64,000 nucleotides of DNA from Pratylenchus scribneri (GCA_030063045.1 JAQSEB010000202.1:124001-188000); one strand, 5' to 3'. Numbered from the stretch's first letter, positions 1 through 10,925 are shown. The notes: generated by a model not told the origin, from the sequence alone. Made by a program: numbers and translations.

Positions 1-537
1 GGAACACTCAGACGAGCAGTCTCACAAATCTATCCCCTGGAAATCAATCAAAACCCCAATCAAAATCCAGAAGAAACATTAATTAGGTGCGCATTTTCAG
101 CCATGTCTTCTATCGAATTGGACTACGACGAAATCATCGATGAGTCCGAGCCGGTCCCACGCGGCCCCGAAGCGCCAGAATTTGAAATTGAAGTGACAAC
201 GGTAGAAAGCAACCAACCGTCTGTGCTCCAATGGATTCCAACAAGGCGACTGACGCCAATACCACCGGAGAATTGCAGCGTGCCTTCACCGCCCACTCAA
301 TCATTGCAGCAAGGAAGGATGATTGCCGTGCCTTCTCGAAAATTGAATCGATACAAGAAGCAGGATGGAATGGCGCGGCCAAATGTTCTTCAAAATATTC
401 GGATTCCGAAAACGGGTTCGAAAAATGCCATTTCGGTCGAACGTCATTCGCAGCTGAATCGCCATTTAGAAGCGCCCAAACCGGAAACGCCCAAAAGGAC
501 TCGTGAACCCGAATCACCCCAAAGGACAAGAAGATGA
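1..537 (+). CDS. pol: BEL/Pao pol polyprotein, C-terminal end (partial)
   Basis: The frame is open from base 1 and stops with TGA at 535-537, so the ATG at 103 is probably internal and not the true start. Codons 5-15 encode RRAVSQIYPLEI-type sequence, typical of the region just after the integrase (DUF5641-like) in BEL/Pao pol. After this conserved block comes about 150 residues of low-complexity tail rich in Pro, Glu and Arg, ending RTRR. The tail is not recognisable as a domain. The next ORF starts 9 bp downstream in frame 547, consistent with a polycistronic retroelement transcript. Assignment rests on the short pol motif and the context. Confidence 0.72.
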   Translation, partial: GTLRRAVSQIYPLEINQNPNQNPEETLIRCAFSAMSSIELDYDEIIDESEPVPRGPEAPEFEIEVTTVESNQPSVLQWIPTRRLTPIPPENCSVPSPPTQSLQQGRMIAVPSRKLNRYKKQDGMARPNVLQNIRIPKTGSKNAISVERHSQLNRHLEAPKPETPKRTREPESPQRTRR

Positions 538-546
538 TGGCCACAA

Positions 547-3500
547 ATGAATGGCATGCATGCGAGGCCAGGTTCCCCTGAGCCGCCGGCTGGCCACAGA
601 GTCCTTTACGAAAAGGGCAATAACCAGGAGCGAAGGGGAGTTTTGATGAAGTTCAAAATGATCGAGCCGTGTAGTGAATTGGCGCTACAAGGCCATGGAA
701 TGTGCGAGGCCATAAAACTAAAGGAGGTCTGGAATCCTTCGGTCGTTAATGTGGGTGGAAGCTGGACAGTTCGGCACGCAACAACACATCCCTGGGGCCA
801 TGCTCTCCAATGGGAACGAATTGTGCCGACATTCATCCATCTATTGCTGGTGGACTTCATTCTTCGCCATCATAATGAGCATCAACCGCAGTCAATCGGC
901 TGGATCCTTAATATGAACCCATTAATGGCTTTGAACTATTTGTTTGGAGCTTTGCACAAAGGCAACAAACAACAATTTCCGGCCAAGCGATTGATCCAGC
1001 TATTAGACCTATGGCAATTCAAGTGCCGGGTTTTTGGATGCGAACTATCGACCAAACCTGATCGTCCACTGGATATTTGGCCAAGCGAACGCCGAGGGAT
1101 AAATCAGCCACACTTAAGGCGATTCATCGATGACCTTCAGAAGAACATCACACACGCAATCATGAGCCTTCGACACCAGCGTTATTTTCCGTTGAGGATC
1201 TACAACCCAAACGCTTCCGTGGTGATTGTTGGAGATGAAAATGCCATCAAGCCATTGGCCGAATTAGTGCATTACCCTCAAGTCATCCCAATCAATACTG
1301 GAGATGAATTGGATGCGCATTTCCTGGGGGCACAAATCCAACTTGGAATCATCGTGTTCAAAGCGGATCGACCAAATCTGCTTCCAACTTTGGAGCGGTT
1401 AATGGAGAAGATGCAATACCTCTGGAGATGTGTCATCATTATTGAAAATGCCATTATGACCTTCGATTGGCATCCACAATGGAAAGAAATCGAAGCTTCC
1501 TTGAAAACAATGAAACGTGGAGCAAGCATCGTTACAGTCAATAGGCGGAATCCTGAAGATAAACTGAAGGTCCTCAATGAAATGGGGATTCAACTGCCAC
1601 CCAGTAAACCGCCAAAAATGGCGCAACCAGCGGAAATGGAACCGGAACAGAGCACTTCAGCACAGGTGGCATCGTCGTCAACAAGCCACCAGAAGGCAAT
1701 GCCTGGTGGACAAAATGCAGGGGCACGAATGCCTCTAACTTCCCGCCTGACTCGATTATTGCCCATGATTCTTTTGGCACTTCTATTTTTCTTCGGCCCA
1801 CTAGCAGCCGCTACAGGCACTACCTTGGTACCTACTACACGTCAATCGCAAACTCGAATGGCTAAAATCAATGTAGATGGACGACCCACTCGTTATAAAG
1901 TGAAGGCCAGTGCAAAGGCCAAGCAATATGCCAAAGAAGTAAGGCAGATGGGTACTTTGACACCCACAACAAAGCCAATTCCTTCAACGAAAATGCCTCC
2001 ATCTACAATAAGGCAATCGACAACACAAAGGCCTCAATCGACGACCCAACAGTCTACAACAACGACAAGCACAGCTCCTACTTGGAAAGCAACAACTCCA
2101 GTTCCACAAATGGCACAAAAACCGGTCATTCTTCAGCAGAAAATGCTGACAGAAAAGCCGGTAGTGGAAGAGAGAAGGCAGCACCATGAATCCTGGGAAG
2201 ATTCATGGGAATCCAAGGAGCATAGTTGGGAAAGTTCTGAAGAAAAGCCAAGGCACAGAATCGCGGCAAGAAGGCAGGCAGAAGAAGAAGAATGGGACGA
2301 ACCTGTCACTGATCTCAACATCAAACAGGTACTTTGGTGTTCACACAAAGGCGAATTTTGGTTTAAACACCCAAAGGTTTCGCCCTTCTGCCGTGCACCA
2401 CCAGATTTGCTGACCACCTGGGTAACGATGAAACTGCATGTTTTTCATCGGAATATGATGCCAGTCAAATTGCCGAAGGCGGCCATTTGCACGATCAAAT
2501 TCGAGAGCAAAGAGTATTATACAAATTTGCTCGGCGACAAATTCTTTCAAAAACCATTTAAAAGGTTCGAGAATGTCACGGCCGTTCAATGTCAAGATAT
2601 GCAGAAGCGCAAAATCTGCCCTAAAACCGATGGTGCCATGACCCAGAAGACTCAAGGATTCTTCAGCACCAACAATTTCATGCACTTTGATTTTCCCGGC
2701 CGAATTGCCTCTCTATGGACCGGAGCAAAGACTGCTGTTGCGGTCAATTGCATGTATGCCGAAACGGAATTATTCTATTCCACCAAGGATTTAAGGATAA
2801 TCTCCCCGGTATACGACACAAGGCACTGTCAACTCAATGAAGGCAGCTGCCAAGTGAATGGCTCACGGCTCATCTGGAGAAGCGGATGCAATGGCAGATG
2901 CAAGCCTTGCGAGTTCGATTTGTTGGCCGTATGGGATGGGGAAAGAACAGAAAAAATGTGGGTTAGCGCCTCCAAAGAGATCGCTCTCACATTCCAAACT
3001 GATGCGCCCAAAGTAAGGTCTTGCGATGGTACTAACCTAAGACTTTCCGAGCAGGGATATGCAGTCAGCGAAAGCGACTACATTCAGCTCAAATGGCCAA
3101 CAACACGACCAAAAAGGCAGTCATCAACAGTTCAAGGCACGGTGCTGGCAGATCAGTTAGCCTCGCAGCTTACGGCAAGTAACCTTGCTGTAACACGAGC
3201 AGTACGTCAACTCTTTTTTAGAGAATGCCAGCGAACCGAGCGCCTCACTGGAGCAACTCCAACGGCCCGTTATCTGCTCAACAGGACAGATATCCAGGCC
3301 AGGTGGGTAACAGAGGATATTCTTGAGGTTTATCCCTGTGCCCGTATTCCAACCACAGGCTTGCTACTCCGGAAAACAGTTGGGCACTGTTACCGATACC
3401 TGCCAGTTGAAATGGATGTCCACGACAGAATTCTTGTGGGTTTTCTAGATCAAATGCTAGGAATCTTAACCCCCACATCCCCAGAGGCTGACTGTTTGAC

Positions 3501-4110
3501 ACATGGGATACATTTGTCAAACATACATGGGAAATTAGAATTGTTCGACACCCAAACGGGTGAACGAACTCTAATATCCCAGAGCTCACTTCACCATTTA
3601 CCAGAGCAGCCAATTCTTGGGGGATTTAGCATTAACCCTTTAGTTTTCCATCAACTCACGCTCTTCAATCTCTCGCTTGAATTCCCTGGAATTCATATAA
3701 GCGAACATGAGCGGATCAATGATTGGAAAAATAGGGAGCTCAGAGAGCAGAAAGCTGCTGCCGAACCATTAGGAGCACTCCCTCATGGTTTAAAAGGCGA
3801 AATCGAGAATTTCTTCTGGGGATGGGTACATTGGATATACAACATATGGATTGTTGCCTGCTGCATTTATGCAACAGTCTTCATAATTCGAGACGTTGTT
3901 ATCCCAATAGTGACCCTTTTCCTAATAACCCCAGCCTCGGTTACATTGAGCACATTTCTAGGCGGAATTAGCCTTATAAATATGTTTAACCGGCAACAGC
4001 CGGAAAGGAATGGGTCAAGGCCCGGGAATAGAAGGGTACAATTGGCATTACCCGGAACTCCCCAAATGTCCATGAGACGTTTGGCAACAATTTATGATGA
4101 TGAGAATTGA
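547..4110 (+). CDS. env: Envelope-like glycoprotein of the BEL/Pao element, with long N-terminal cytosolic region
   Basis: A single 1187-aa ORF in the env position. Residues 1 to about 400 look soluble, contain no signal peptide, and resemble no domain I recognise. A hydrophobic stretch at about 403-423 (LLPMILLALLFFFGPLAAA) could act as an internal signal-anchor. A Ser/Thr/Pro-rich, mucin-like linker follows (about 471-522), then a Cys-rich ectodomain (about 590-840). A furin-type site RPKR lies at 854-857, followed by a second ectodomain segment and a C-terminal hydrophobic region (about 1096-1140) with a short basic tail. Cleavage between surface and membrane-anchored halves plus a terminal anchor is the usual plan of retroviral-type envelopes; nematode BEL elements are known to carry phlebovirus-like env genes, but I cannot confirm that fold here. 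The reading frame is intact. Confidence 0.7.
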   Translation: MNGMHARPGSPEPPAGHRVLYEKGNNQERRGVLMKFKMIEPCSELALQGHGMCEAIKLKEVWNPSVVNVGGSWTVRHATTHPWGHALQWERIVPTFIHLLLVDFILRHHNEHQPQSIGWILNMNPLMALNYLFGALHKGNKQQFPAKRLIQLLDLWQFKCRVFGCELSTKPDRPLDIWPSERRGINQPHLRRFIDDLQKNITHAIMSLRHQRYFPLRIYNPNASVVIVGDENAIKPLAELVHYPQVIPINTGDELDAHFLGAQIQLGIIVFKADRPNLLPTLERLMEKMQYLWRCVIIIENAIMTFDWHPQWKEIEASLKTMKRGASIVTVNRRNPEDKLKVLNEMGIQLPPSKPPKMAQPAEMEPEQSTSAQVASSSTSHQKAMPGGQNAGARMPLTSRLTRLLPMILLALLFFFGPLAAATGTTLVPTTRQSQTRMAKINVDGRPTRYKVKASAKAKQYAKEVRQMGTLTPTTKPIPSTKMPPSTIRQSTTQRPQSTTQQSTTTTSTAPTWKATTPVPQMAQKPVILQQKMLTEKPVVEERRQHHESWEDSWESKEHSWESSEEKPRHRIAARRQAEEEEWDEPVTDLNIKQVLWCSHKGEFWFKHPKVSPFCRAPPDLLTTWVTMKLHVFHRNMMPVKLPKAAICTIKFESKEYYTNLLGDKFFQKPFKRFENVTAVQCQDMQKRKICPKTDGAMTQKTQGFFSTNNFMHFDFPGRIASLWTGAKTAVAVNCMYAETELFYSTKDLRIISPVYDTRHCQLNEGSCQVNGSRLIWRSGCNGRCKPCEFDLLAVWDGERTEKMWVSASKEIALTFQTDAPKVRSCDGTNLRLSEQGYAVSESDYIQLKWPTTRPKRQSSTVQGTVLADQLASQLTASNLAVTRAVRQLFFRECQRTERLTGATPTARYLLNRTDIQARWVTEDILEVYPCARIPTTGLLLRKTVGHCYRYLPVEMDVHDRILVGFLDQMLGILTPTSPEADCLTHGIHLSNIHGKLELFDTQTGERTLISQSSLHHLPEQPILGGFSINPLVFHQLTLFNLSLEFPGIHISEHERINDWKNRELREQKAAAEPLGALPHGLKGEIENFFWGWVHWIYNIWIVACCIYATVFIIRDVVIPIVTLFLITPASVTLSTFLGGISLINMFNRQQPERNGSRPGNRRVQLALPGTPQMSMRRLATIYDDEN

Positions 4111-4135
4111 GAGCTGGTAGGAACTTCCCCTGGAG

Positions 4136-4731
4136 TGTTCCCCCCGAGTGTTGCGAATTATCGCAACTTTGCACATTAAATTGTGCAAAATAATTAAATA
4201 AATTAAATAATTAACCAAAAAAGTAAATGCTGCAAATTTTGCAGCATTTTTCCCCAATCAATCACCCAAATTGCGCAGTGCCGATTTGGGCAAAAAACTA
4301 CCCAAAACGACCAATTTGCTCATCATCTTCCCTTCCGACCGGCTTTTCCCCCTTCTCCTCTTCTTGGCGTGCCATCAGGCAAAAACTCCGAATGGCTGCG
4401 CGGCTTCTTCCCTTGTGCTCTTCCCCAATGTGCCCCTTCAGGAAAAAACTGATGTGCTCATGCCCGAATCCTGCTTGCTCCCTTTGGCCCCAATGGTTCT
4501 GCCCACTTGTGCACAATGTGCGAATGGATGATGCAATACCCTGAGGGCCGGAACCGTCCATATAAATACCCCTTTGATTTCCCCACAAAATTACCATTCT
4601 TCAATCACCTTCAATTGTTTTCTTAGGAACTAAGAGAATAAAATTATTTTAAAACCTTCTATTCTATTCTATTCTATTCTATTCGAGTAAAAAGCCTTAT
4701 AAAGGTCTAGTTTCGCTTAACTGTCGGAACA
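4136..4731 (+). mobile_element. 3' LTR of the BEL/Pao element
   Basis: Boundaries are inferred from matching ends, TGTTCC at 4136 and GGAACA ending at 4731, directly after the env stop. Inside are a TATA box (TATAAATA, 4561-4568), an AATAAA polyadenylation signal near 4638, and a run of TTCTA units at about 4660-4684. The 5' part of U3 holds three consecutive perfect or near-perfect palindromes (see separate entry). The second LTR is outside the window, so the boundaries are not independently confirmed. Confidence 0.65.
4150..4248. promoter_or_regulatory. Three consecutive palindromes in the LTR U3
   Basis: GTTGCGA..TCGCAAC (4150-4167), TTTGCAC..GTGCAAA (4168-4189) and AATGCTGCAAA..TTTGCAGCATT (about 4226-4247) follow one another. 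All share a TGCAA/TTGCA core. Repeated dyads in U3 suggest binding sites for a dimeric transcription factor; that role is inferred. Confidence 0.45.
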
Positions 4732-4882
4732 CCGCCTGTTCTTTTTAAATTAATTATTTTTTTGCAATATTGTGAAAAATGTGCACCAACTTTATATTTA
4801 AAATAATAAAAATATTTAAAAATATTTTGATGATAAATAAATAAGTTAATTATTTATTTAATCAAAATTTTCCCAAATTTAC

Positions 4883-5083
4883 CTGAAATGATCTGACCAC
4901 AAAAAGGGCATAAAATGGATTGTGGAATTGTCGATGCCGAAGGATCACCCAGCATTCGGAACAATAGAGTAACAGGGAAGGGGATCCAAAAATCATGGCG
5001 GCATAAATAATTGGCTGTTGCAATTCGCTTACAACGAACCAGGAAATCAGATGAAGTGGCGTCCAATATTCTAGATCGTTCAT
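4883..5083 (-). pseudogene. Chemoreceptor copy D, exon 1 only (interrupted by the BEL LTR)
   Basis: On the minus strand an ATG at 5083 opens 67 codons that match exon 1 of receptors C and A almost residue for residue, including SECWVILRHRQFHNPFYALF and the phase-0 donor after ...VVRSFQ. This exon supplies transmembrane segment 1 and the first cytosolic loop. The gene should continue to lower coordinates, but the BEL LTR ends at 4731, 151 bp inside intron 1, and nothing resembling exons 2-6 occurs below it. Either the retroelement separates exon 1 from the rest of the gene, which would then lie outside the window, or the rest is gone. Exon 1 itself has no disabling change. Confidence 0.72.
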
Positions 5084-5214
5084 TTTTCTTTTTATTATAA
5101 AAAATTAGTAAATATGGCTAAAAATAAGAGCATTACGAGGTTTTACAAAAAAAAAAAAATTAGTAAATGTGAATTCGTGGAAAATGTTCTTACTGTTGAT
5201 GAAGCCAAAGAGAT

Positions 5215-5490
5215 ACTTATACTGTCACACACTAGTACTGGAACCGGAACTCAAACTCATTTGTCAGTTCCGGAAACCAGAACCGGAATTTTGAAATCCA
5301 TCTTTTGGTGATTAATTTTTCCAGGAAAAAATTTTTACAATAGCTTGTTTGGTAGGGCTAAATTTTGACCAAAAATTGCTGCAGCCAGGATTTGACAGGA
5401 ACCGAATCTGGAATTATCGGAACCGGAACTCATTTTTCACCGGAACTATCGACCACCGGGAACCGGGACTGGACTGGGGAAAACTTAATA
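5215..5490. repeat. CCGGAAC-rich degenerate repeat
   Basis: Many copies of GGAACCGGAACT-like motifs occur in both orientations (for example about 5238-5250, 5265-5290, 5400-5480). They allow a loose hairpin. No ORF here is convincing. It resembles a decayed foldback or MITE-type element. Confidence 0.45.
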
Positions 5491-6504
5491 CACATTTTAA
5501 TTTAAAAATTTTTTACATTTTTTATTGATTAAATAAGGTCTGTTTTTATAATTAAAAAAGTGGAAATGGGTAATAATCAAAAAAATTTTTTTCCATAATT
5601 ATTTTTTGTCATCGCTGGGCCTTAAAAACGAAAGCAAATCTATTTAAAAAAGAATTAAAGAGAAATGTCGTGCATCTTTAAATAGATGGAGTTTTTGAAA
5701 CAAAATAATCACACGCATTTAAATTCCAATTTTCGCCATTTGAATTGTCACAATAAAAATATTAAAAAATCACGTCCGAATAAATTTCTTAGTATTTGCG
5801 TGCACTCCCACCTCATTTTTTACAATAAAAAGGTTTCCGTTTGTATTTTACAAAACTTTTGATGGGAATTTTCTTACGCGACCTTCTCTGAACATTTCAG
5901 CCAAGGTTCCCACTTCCCATCGAATCCAGACGATTTGATAAGGACAAAATTTCGACTTTATAAGGACACAAGAGGAAAAATTTTAAAAATATAAGGACAT
6001 ATAAAATTTTATCTTTTTCGGAAAACTTAAATTTTTCTCTTTTATCTTGTGAATTTATTATTTTGATTGTGTAAAAACGATATCATAAGATTGTATAAAT
6101 TAAAAAAGACAGGTTATAAACAAAAGAATGATTTGTCTTGGTAAGGTATTTAGACATCTAACTTGTCTATATTGCATTATTTCCCAACTACTCGACGAGT
6201 TCCGTTGAATGAACTATAATTTACTTATGTAAAATTTTCATTAATAAAAATACACTTGGTCCCCACCTTTGTCTATGTTGGTATAAGTCGAAATAGCTTA
6301 CCAGGATGACAAGATATGCTAAAAAGACGTCAGGTTGGAATTTCCCGCCAATGATTATTATCCATAAAAATGCATTTTGAGAAAAAAATAAATAAATTTC
6401 AATTATTTTTCAAAAAAAGAGGAGGTACGAACGATAATATTACCCTACTTTGTACAAACTAGTAAAATGTTCTTAAATTTTGCATTTAATAATCTTTTTA
6501 GCCC
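5491..6504. other. Intergenic region, nothing recognisable
   Basis: AT-rich DNA between the CCGGAAC repeat and the last exon of receptor C. I see no exon with paralogue support, no RNA gene and no clear repeat. Confidence 0.5.
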
Positions 6505-9500
6505 TCAAATTGTTTTATTTTGTTGCATTAATGAAACAACATGAATCACATTCTTATGAATTGTTGTTGCTGATGTTGTTCCCATGTATTTTAATAACCA
6601 TTTTGGCATAAAACATTGACACCATTGCCGTCGAAATTCGGGACTGGCCCAGAGAAGAAGCCAAGAGGGCATCACAATGCAGCCCAAATCAATGATGATT
6701 GGAGTGATGGTGAGGAGACCGCCCAATGTTAAAAAATCCTCAGCTAATTGGGCTAAATAATTGCCAACCTTAAATGATTCGTATATAATAAGTATTGATT
6801 TTTTTAAAAATTATTTATAATTTAAAATTAATCTTCTTAATTTGTGATATTTGAAGAATTAATTAATCATAATGCAAATTGCTATCAATATTTTTAGTCT
6901 AATTGACATGTCCGCGAAACATTTCAAATTAAATATTATCACTCTCATAGTATCTGAACAGTAATTTTTGGTCGATTTTGCAGTAAATTAGATTATTAAA
7001 TCAATTAAAAGCTATATTCGAAAAATGTTTTTTTTTAAATTTTTCTTTAAATTTCGTTCACGCCTATATTCGGCTATGTTATGAGAGTTATGACAAATCA
7101 ATTTTCCTTTTTAATATTATTTTTTGTGAGCGAAAACGAAATGAGATTCGCTAAAAAATTCAAAGCTGAATAAAAATAAAAAATTAAAATTCATAGTAAT
7201 ATTCAAAAATCATTCAAAATCGGCTAAAACAATTTAAAAAAAAGTCAACTGTTAGTTTAAAAGGCTAAATTAAAATTAATAGAAAATAATTCAACAATCG
7301 GTTTAAAATGCTAAAATACCATAAGCAACGTGTACAGCATATGACTGGCGAATGTGCAAATTGCATAGACTATTAGTTTGTTCTCCGTCCTCCTCTGTTG
7401 CTGATTTTGCTGCTCCTGTTGAATATTTTTTGGTATTCCATTGTTTTCCATGGTTTGTTGTTGCCCTTTCCCTTGTGCCGTGGCATTTCTACGTTTATTG
7501 TATGCAATCAGGATGGCGATGTTGATCAGAGTGCAAAGTATCAAATTGGTCAATGAAGCAATGAACACAATGACGGAATCGTCACGCAAAAATGTCTGTG
7601 GAATAAATCATATTTTTGCGGTCAAATATCTATGTGTTTTGCACTCTCTTAAGTGTGTAATAAAATTAATTTATTCTAAATTATTTAATAATACTAAAAA
7701 AATTCAATAAACAATCAATAACAATGAAAAATTTTGATTTTTATATCTTTTAATTACAAACAATATAATAATTTTTAATTATAGGACATTAATAACTCAC
7801 GGTCTTCGGAATCGGAAGACTATCATTATTGTTTTCATTCACAAGGAAAGCATCTGGATTGATCTGAAATATTTTATTTTAAGTTAGGCATTTTTAAATG
7901 TCAGAATTAAATATTTAGATATCGGCTAATTTTTCCATTTTACATTAGTTAATTAATTAACTTAATTAATTATTGTTCTTAATAAATGATAATATATATT
8001 TTGGCGGCAAAACTGAATTTCAGGCAAAACTGAATAATAACACACTATTTCGGCGAAGAAGCAGAGTACAAACCTAAACCCTAACCATAACTCTAAAACC
8101 CATCCTGGCCCTGCCCAAACACTAAACCTTTACTTAGTTTTCCAAAATTTCGGGTTTTTTCTGCTTCTCTGACGAAAATAATGTCTCATATTCAGTTTTG
8201 CCTGAAATTCAGTTTTGCCTACGACATATATAATTTTAGAAGAACATGCTTGCTTGTGGGTCACACGGTTTTCTCGAAGATCTGTGGATGGTTTGAGCTA
8301 AATTTTTGTACTCGGAGGTTTTCGAGGGTGTTGAATAAGAATTTCAAATATTTTTTTTGATATGGCCAAGTCACGCGTAACTTGGCCATAATGCTATGGC
8401 CAAGTTTGTTGATTATGGATTTTGATGCTAAAAAGGTCAAAGTAGGGTAATCGAGAGTGTTGAATATGAATATGATAATATGATTTTGCAATTGATTTAA
8501 GTTTTGGCCTTGAAATATGAAAATTTTATTATTATAGCCTAGAAGGATTAATATAGATTTTTGCTCTATGTTATGCGTAGTATAGTATAGTTGATTGTTG
8601 CTTTGTTTTGTGGGTTGGATAGCGCAAATGGTAGTGTTCTAGACTTCTGAATGGGTCAAATTCGATTCACACTGGTGACAAATAATTTTTTTTTATTATT
8701 TTTTTACTTTTTATCCTTCACAATTTAATTCTCTGAGCCCCGATGGGGCGAAGAAGATAACAACAGTCACACTTTCCTAGTTCAGAAGAAATGCCCAATA
8801 GGGCGTTCGACTGAGCTAGTTTAAGAAAATTTATTAACAAATTATGGGAACTAAAAATTGGTAAAATATTTATTGACACGCACATAAAAGCCAGCCTGCA
8901 TCCCAAAGAAGTAACGACCAAAATACATTGGCAAACCAAATATGACCAACAACGAAATTGGAAGCAATTTTTGCCAAATCTATAATTAAAATGAGTAAAA
9001 ATGCTAAAAAATATATATTTAAAAATTTCTCACCTTTTTCTGCCCAAATGGGAATATGATGGCAGTCAATCGATTCAATAGCATAAATGTTGTAGCAAAA
9101 TTGCCACTTTCCATCCCAAAATAATAAAGCACAAAGATGCCAACAAGAAGTGAATTTGGGCAAAATTGATAGATGGAAAGAAGGGACGATTTCATGATGG
9201 TTGGCAAACGAAAAAGCAAATAGGAGCAAATGAGCAGAAGAATGTCCTTTTATGATTTTTAACAAGTTTTTAAATTGATAATTATTGCCAAAATATTTAA
9301 CGAAATTTTCTAAAAAACTAAAATTTTGTTTTTTTTTTAAAAATTTTTGGAAAAAAATAATTAAAGTTATCCAAATCAAATTATCATAAAAATTGCCTAA
9401 AAAAACCTGATATTTAATAAAGAGTGAAAATAGAAAAAAAAAAACATTCATTTGCATATAAAGCCGGAATCTGGCTATAATAATTATTATTATAAGTGTT

Positions 9501-9965
9501 TTTTTGCCATATTTTTTTTAATTTTTATTTAAAAAAATTTCTTAGGACCATATAAATATAATTTAACCCAATTCGATGGCTTAGCTCCAATATATTGGTT
9601 TTTTGCTTTTTATTAAGTACGAATTTTTTGGTTTTTTAACATCATATGATCAATAAATGTGTTTAATATTATACTTTTTTAAGTAAAAAGTAAAAGGAAA
9701 ACTTTTTTAGATAATAATATTAATTTTAAAAAATATTGACCAAAAATTTCCATAAGCATACTTGAAATGATCGGACCACAAAAAGGGCATAAAATGGATT
9801 GTGGAATTGTCGATGTCGAAGAATCACCCAACATTCGGAAAAATAAAGCAATAGTGACGGAAATCCAACAATCATGGCGGCATAAATAATTGGCCGTTCC
9901 AATTTGCCGATTATGAAAATGGAAATCTGGTGAATTGGCGTCACAAATGGTGGACCGGCGGACAT
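6505..9965 (-). CDS. Serpentine (7TM) chemoreceptor copy C, Srg-like, six exons
   Basis: Exons on the minus strand: 9762-9965, 9034-9246, 8884-8979, 7801-7863, 7320-7595, 6505-6768. All junctions are GT-AG and all exons are multiples of three, giving a 371-aa product. Exon 1 carries TM1, exon 2 TM2-3 with LLNRLTAIIFPFGQKK at the end of TM3, exon 3 begins IW.KLLP and gives TM4, exon 5 gives TM5-6 separated by a Gln/Asn-rich loop, exon 6 gives TM7 and the tail (DLGCIVMPSWLLLWASPEFR). The NRL.AI.FP...K..W signature and the DL...PW.LL end fit the Srg-type nematode chemoreceptors. I chose the ATG at 9965 over the one at 9977 because it aligns with paralogues A and D. Intron 3 hosts a MITE and a tRNA-like repeat. 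Probably a plasma-membrane chemosensory receptor; the ligand is unknown. Confidence 0.82.
8005..8221. repeat. Foldback MITE in intron 3 of receptor C
   Basis: Near-perfect inverted ends of about 35 bp: GGCAAAACTGAATTTCAGG... on the left and its complement ending at about 8220. The interior includes degenerate CTAAACCCTAA-like sequence. Non-autonomous, no ORF. It lies wholly within an intron. Confidence 0.72.
8612..8690 (+). other. tRNA-like sequence, probably a decayed tRNA or SINE head
   Basis: GATAGCGCAAATGGTAG resembles an A box / D-arm, and AAATTCGATTC resembles a B box. Between them ACTTCTGAA would place TCT at the anticodon (Arg). The anticodon stem does not pair well, and a T-rich stretch follows. 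I read it as a tRNA-derived relic rather than a functional tRNA. Confidence 0.3.
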
Positions 9966-10730
9966 TTTAATATGCAATTATTTTCGCTTTTATAAATTGT
10001 AATATTAGGATTTAAAAATATTATCATATTTTTAACGAGGTTTAAATTCTTTTGTCGAAAATTCACATTCTTCTGCTGAAAGCTTAAAAATTTTAGGAAT
10101 CTTTGAATTTTGAAAATTTAGATGTGGTTACATATTAAAATTTTGGTTAAAATCTGTTATCTTGCCCAGAACGGAGTTGAAAGCAAATTGAATAAAGGTT
10201 TGTCACAAACTTGATAAAAAGCAGACAAAATTTTCGTTTAAAAAATGGAAGTGTAATTCAATGAATTTTAATTTTTTATTAGTTCGCAGCATTTTTACTT
10301 GCTAATGAGATAATTACATTTTTATATTCATAAGCAAATATTAAATTATCCTCAATTCTCATTAAATAACGACCATTTTACATTCACAATTCATATTTCT
10401 CCGTAATTTAATTGAAAAAATTTTCGACGGCTTTTTCTATCCATTAACATTTTTAAAAGCATGATTTTGATTTCACATTTATGAGAAAATTGAATTTCCT
10501 CGAAAAATTGACATCATTGATCCCGGAAATGTAATTATTTGATGGTCTGGTGTAAATGCCGAACAATTTTAATGACCATGACCAAGATTGAGAGATTAAT
10601 GAACTGAACACTGAAGTAAATCATGATTATTCCACTGATTCAATGATTGAGAGAAAAATATTTTGTTAAGTGAATTATCCGATTAAATAGAAGGAATTAA
10701 AAAAATGAAATAAACATTAAGATAAATGAA
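9966..10730. other. 5' flank of receptor C, paralogous to the flank of receptor A
   Basis: From about 10190 to 10650 this resembles about 18270-18730 upstream of receptor A (shared stretches such as ACGACCATTTTAC and TTAATTGAAAAAA..TT.TCG.CGGC). The receptor duplication therefore included upstream DNA. No ORF is supported. Confidence 0.5.
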
Positions 10731-10925
10731 ATTGGGGCAAAATAGGCGGAATAAAATTGGGGCAAATAGGCAGAATAAAATTGGGGCAAATAGGCGGTTA
10801 ATTGGGGCAAATAGGCAGAATAAAATTGGGGCAAATAGGCAGAATAAAATTGGGGCAAATAGGCGGAATTAAATTGGGGCAAATAGGCGGAATTAAATTG
10901 GGACAAATAGGCGGAATTAAATTGT
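10731..10925. repeat. Minisatellite, about 24-bp unit, roughly eight copies
   Basis: Tandem units of AAATTGGGGCAAATAGGC(A/G)GAAT. The minus-strand translation (QFNSAYLP repeats) is a by-product. It lies upstream of receptor C. Confidence 0.85.

Larger units (their letters stand above)
1..4731 (+). mobile_element. BEL/Pao LTR retroelement with envelope-like ORF, 3' part
   Basis: The window opens inside the element and runs through the pol C-terminus, an envelope-like ORF and the 3' LTR. The frame from base 1 reads RRAVSQIYPLEI, close to the 'R..(N/S)QLYPLE' block that ends BEL/Pao pol polyproteins. Order pol, env, LTR is that of an env-bearing BEL/Pao element such as Ascaris Tas or C. elegans Cer7. 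GC content is visibly higher than in the flanking DNA, as expected of a recent insertion. The 5' LTR, gag and most of pol lie outside the window, so completeness and target-site duplication cannot be judged. Confidence 0.82.

Noticed and set aside
134..544. 136-aa ORF opposite the pol tail
   Set aside because: Shadow of the pol frame, which is supported by the RRAVSQIYPLEI block.
5114..5311. 65-aa ORF near the receptor D start
   Set aside because: Runs into the CCGGAAC repeat; composition and context do not support a gene.
8612..8690. Functional tRNA-Arg(UCU)
   Set aside because: Box-like motifs are present, but the anticodon stem does not pair, so it is listed only as a tRNA-like relic.
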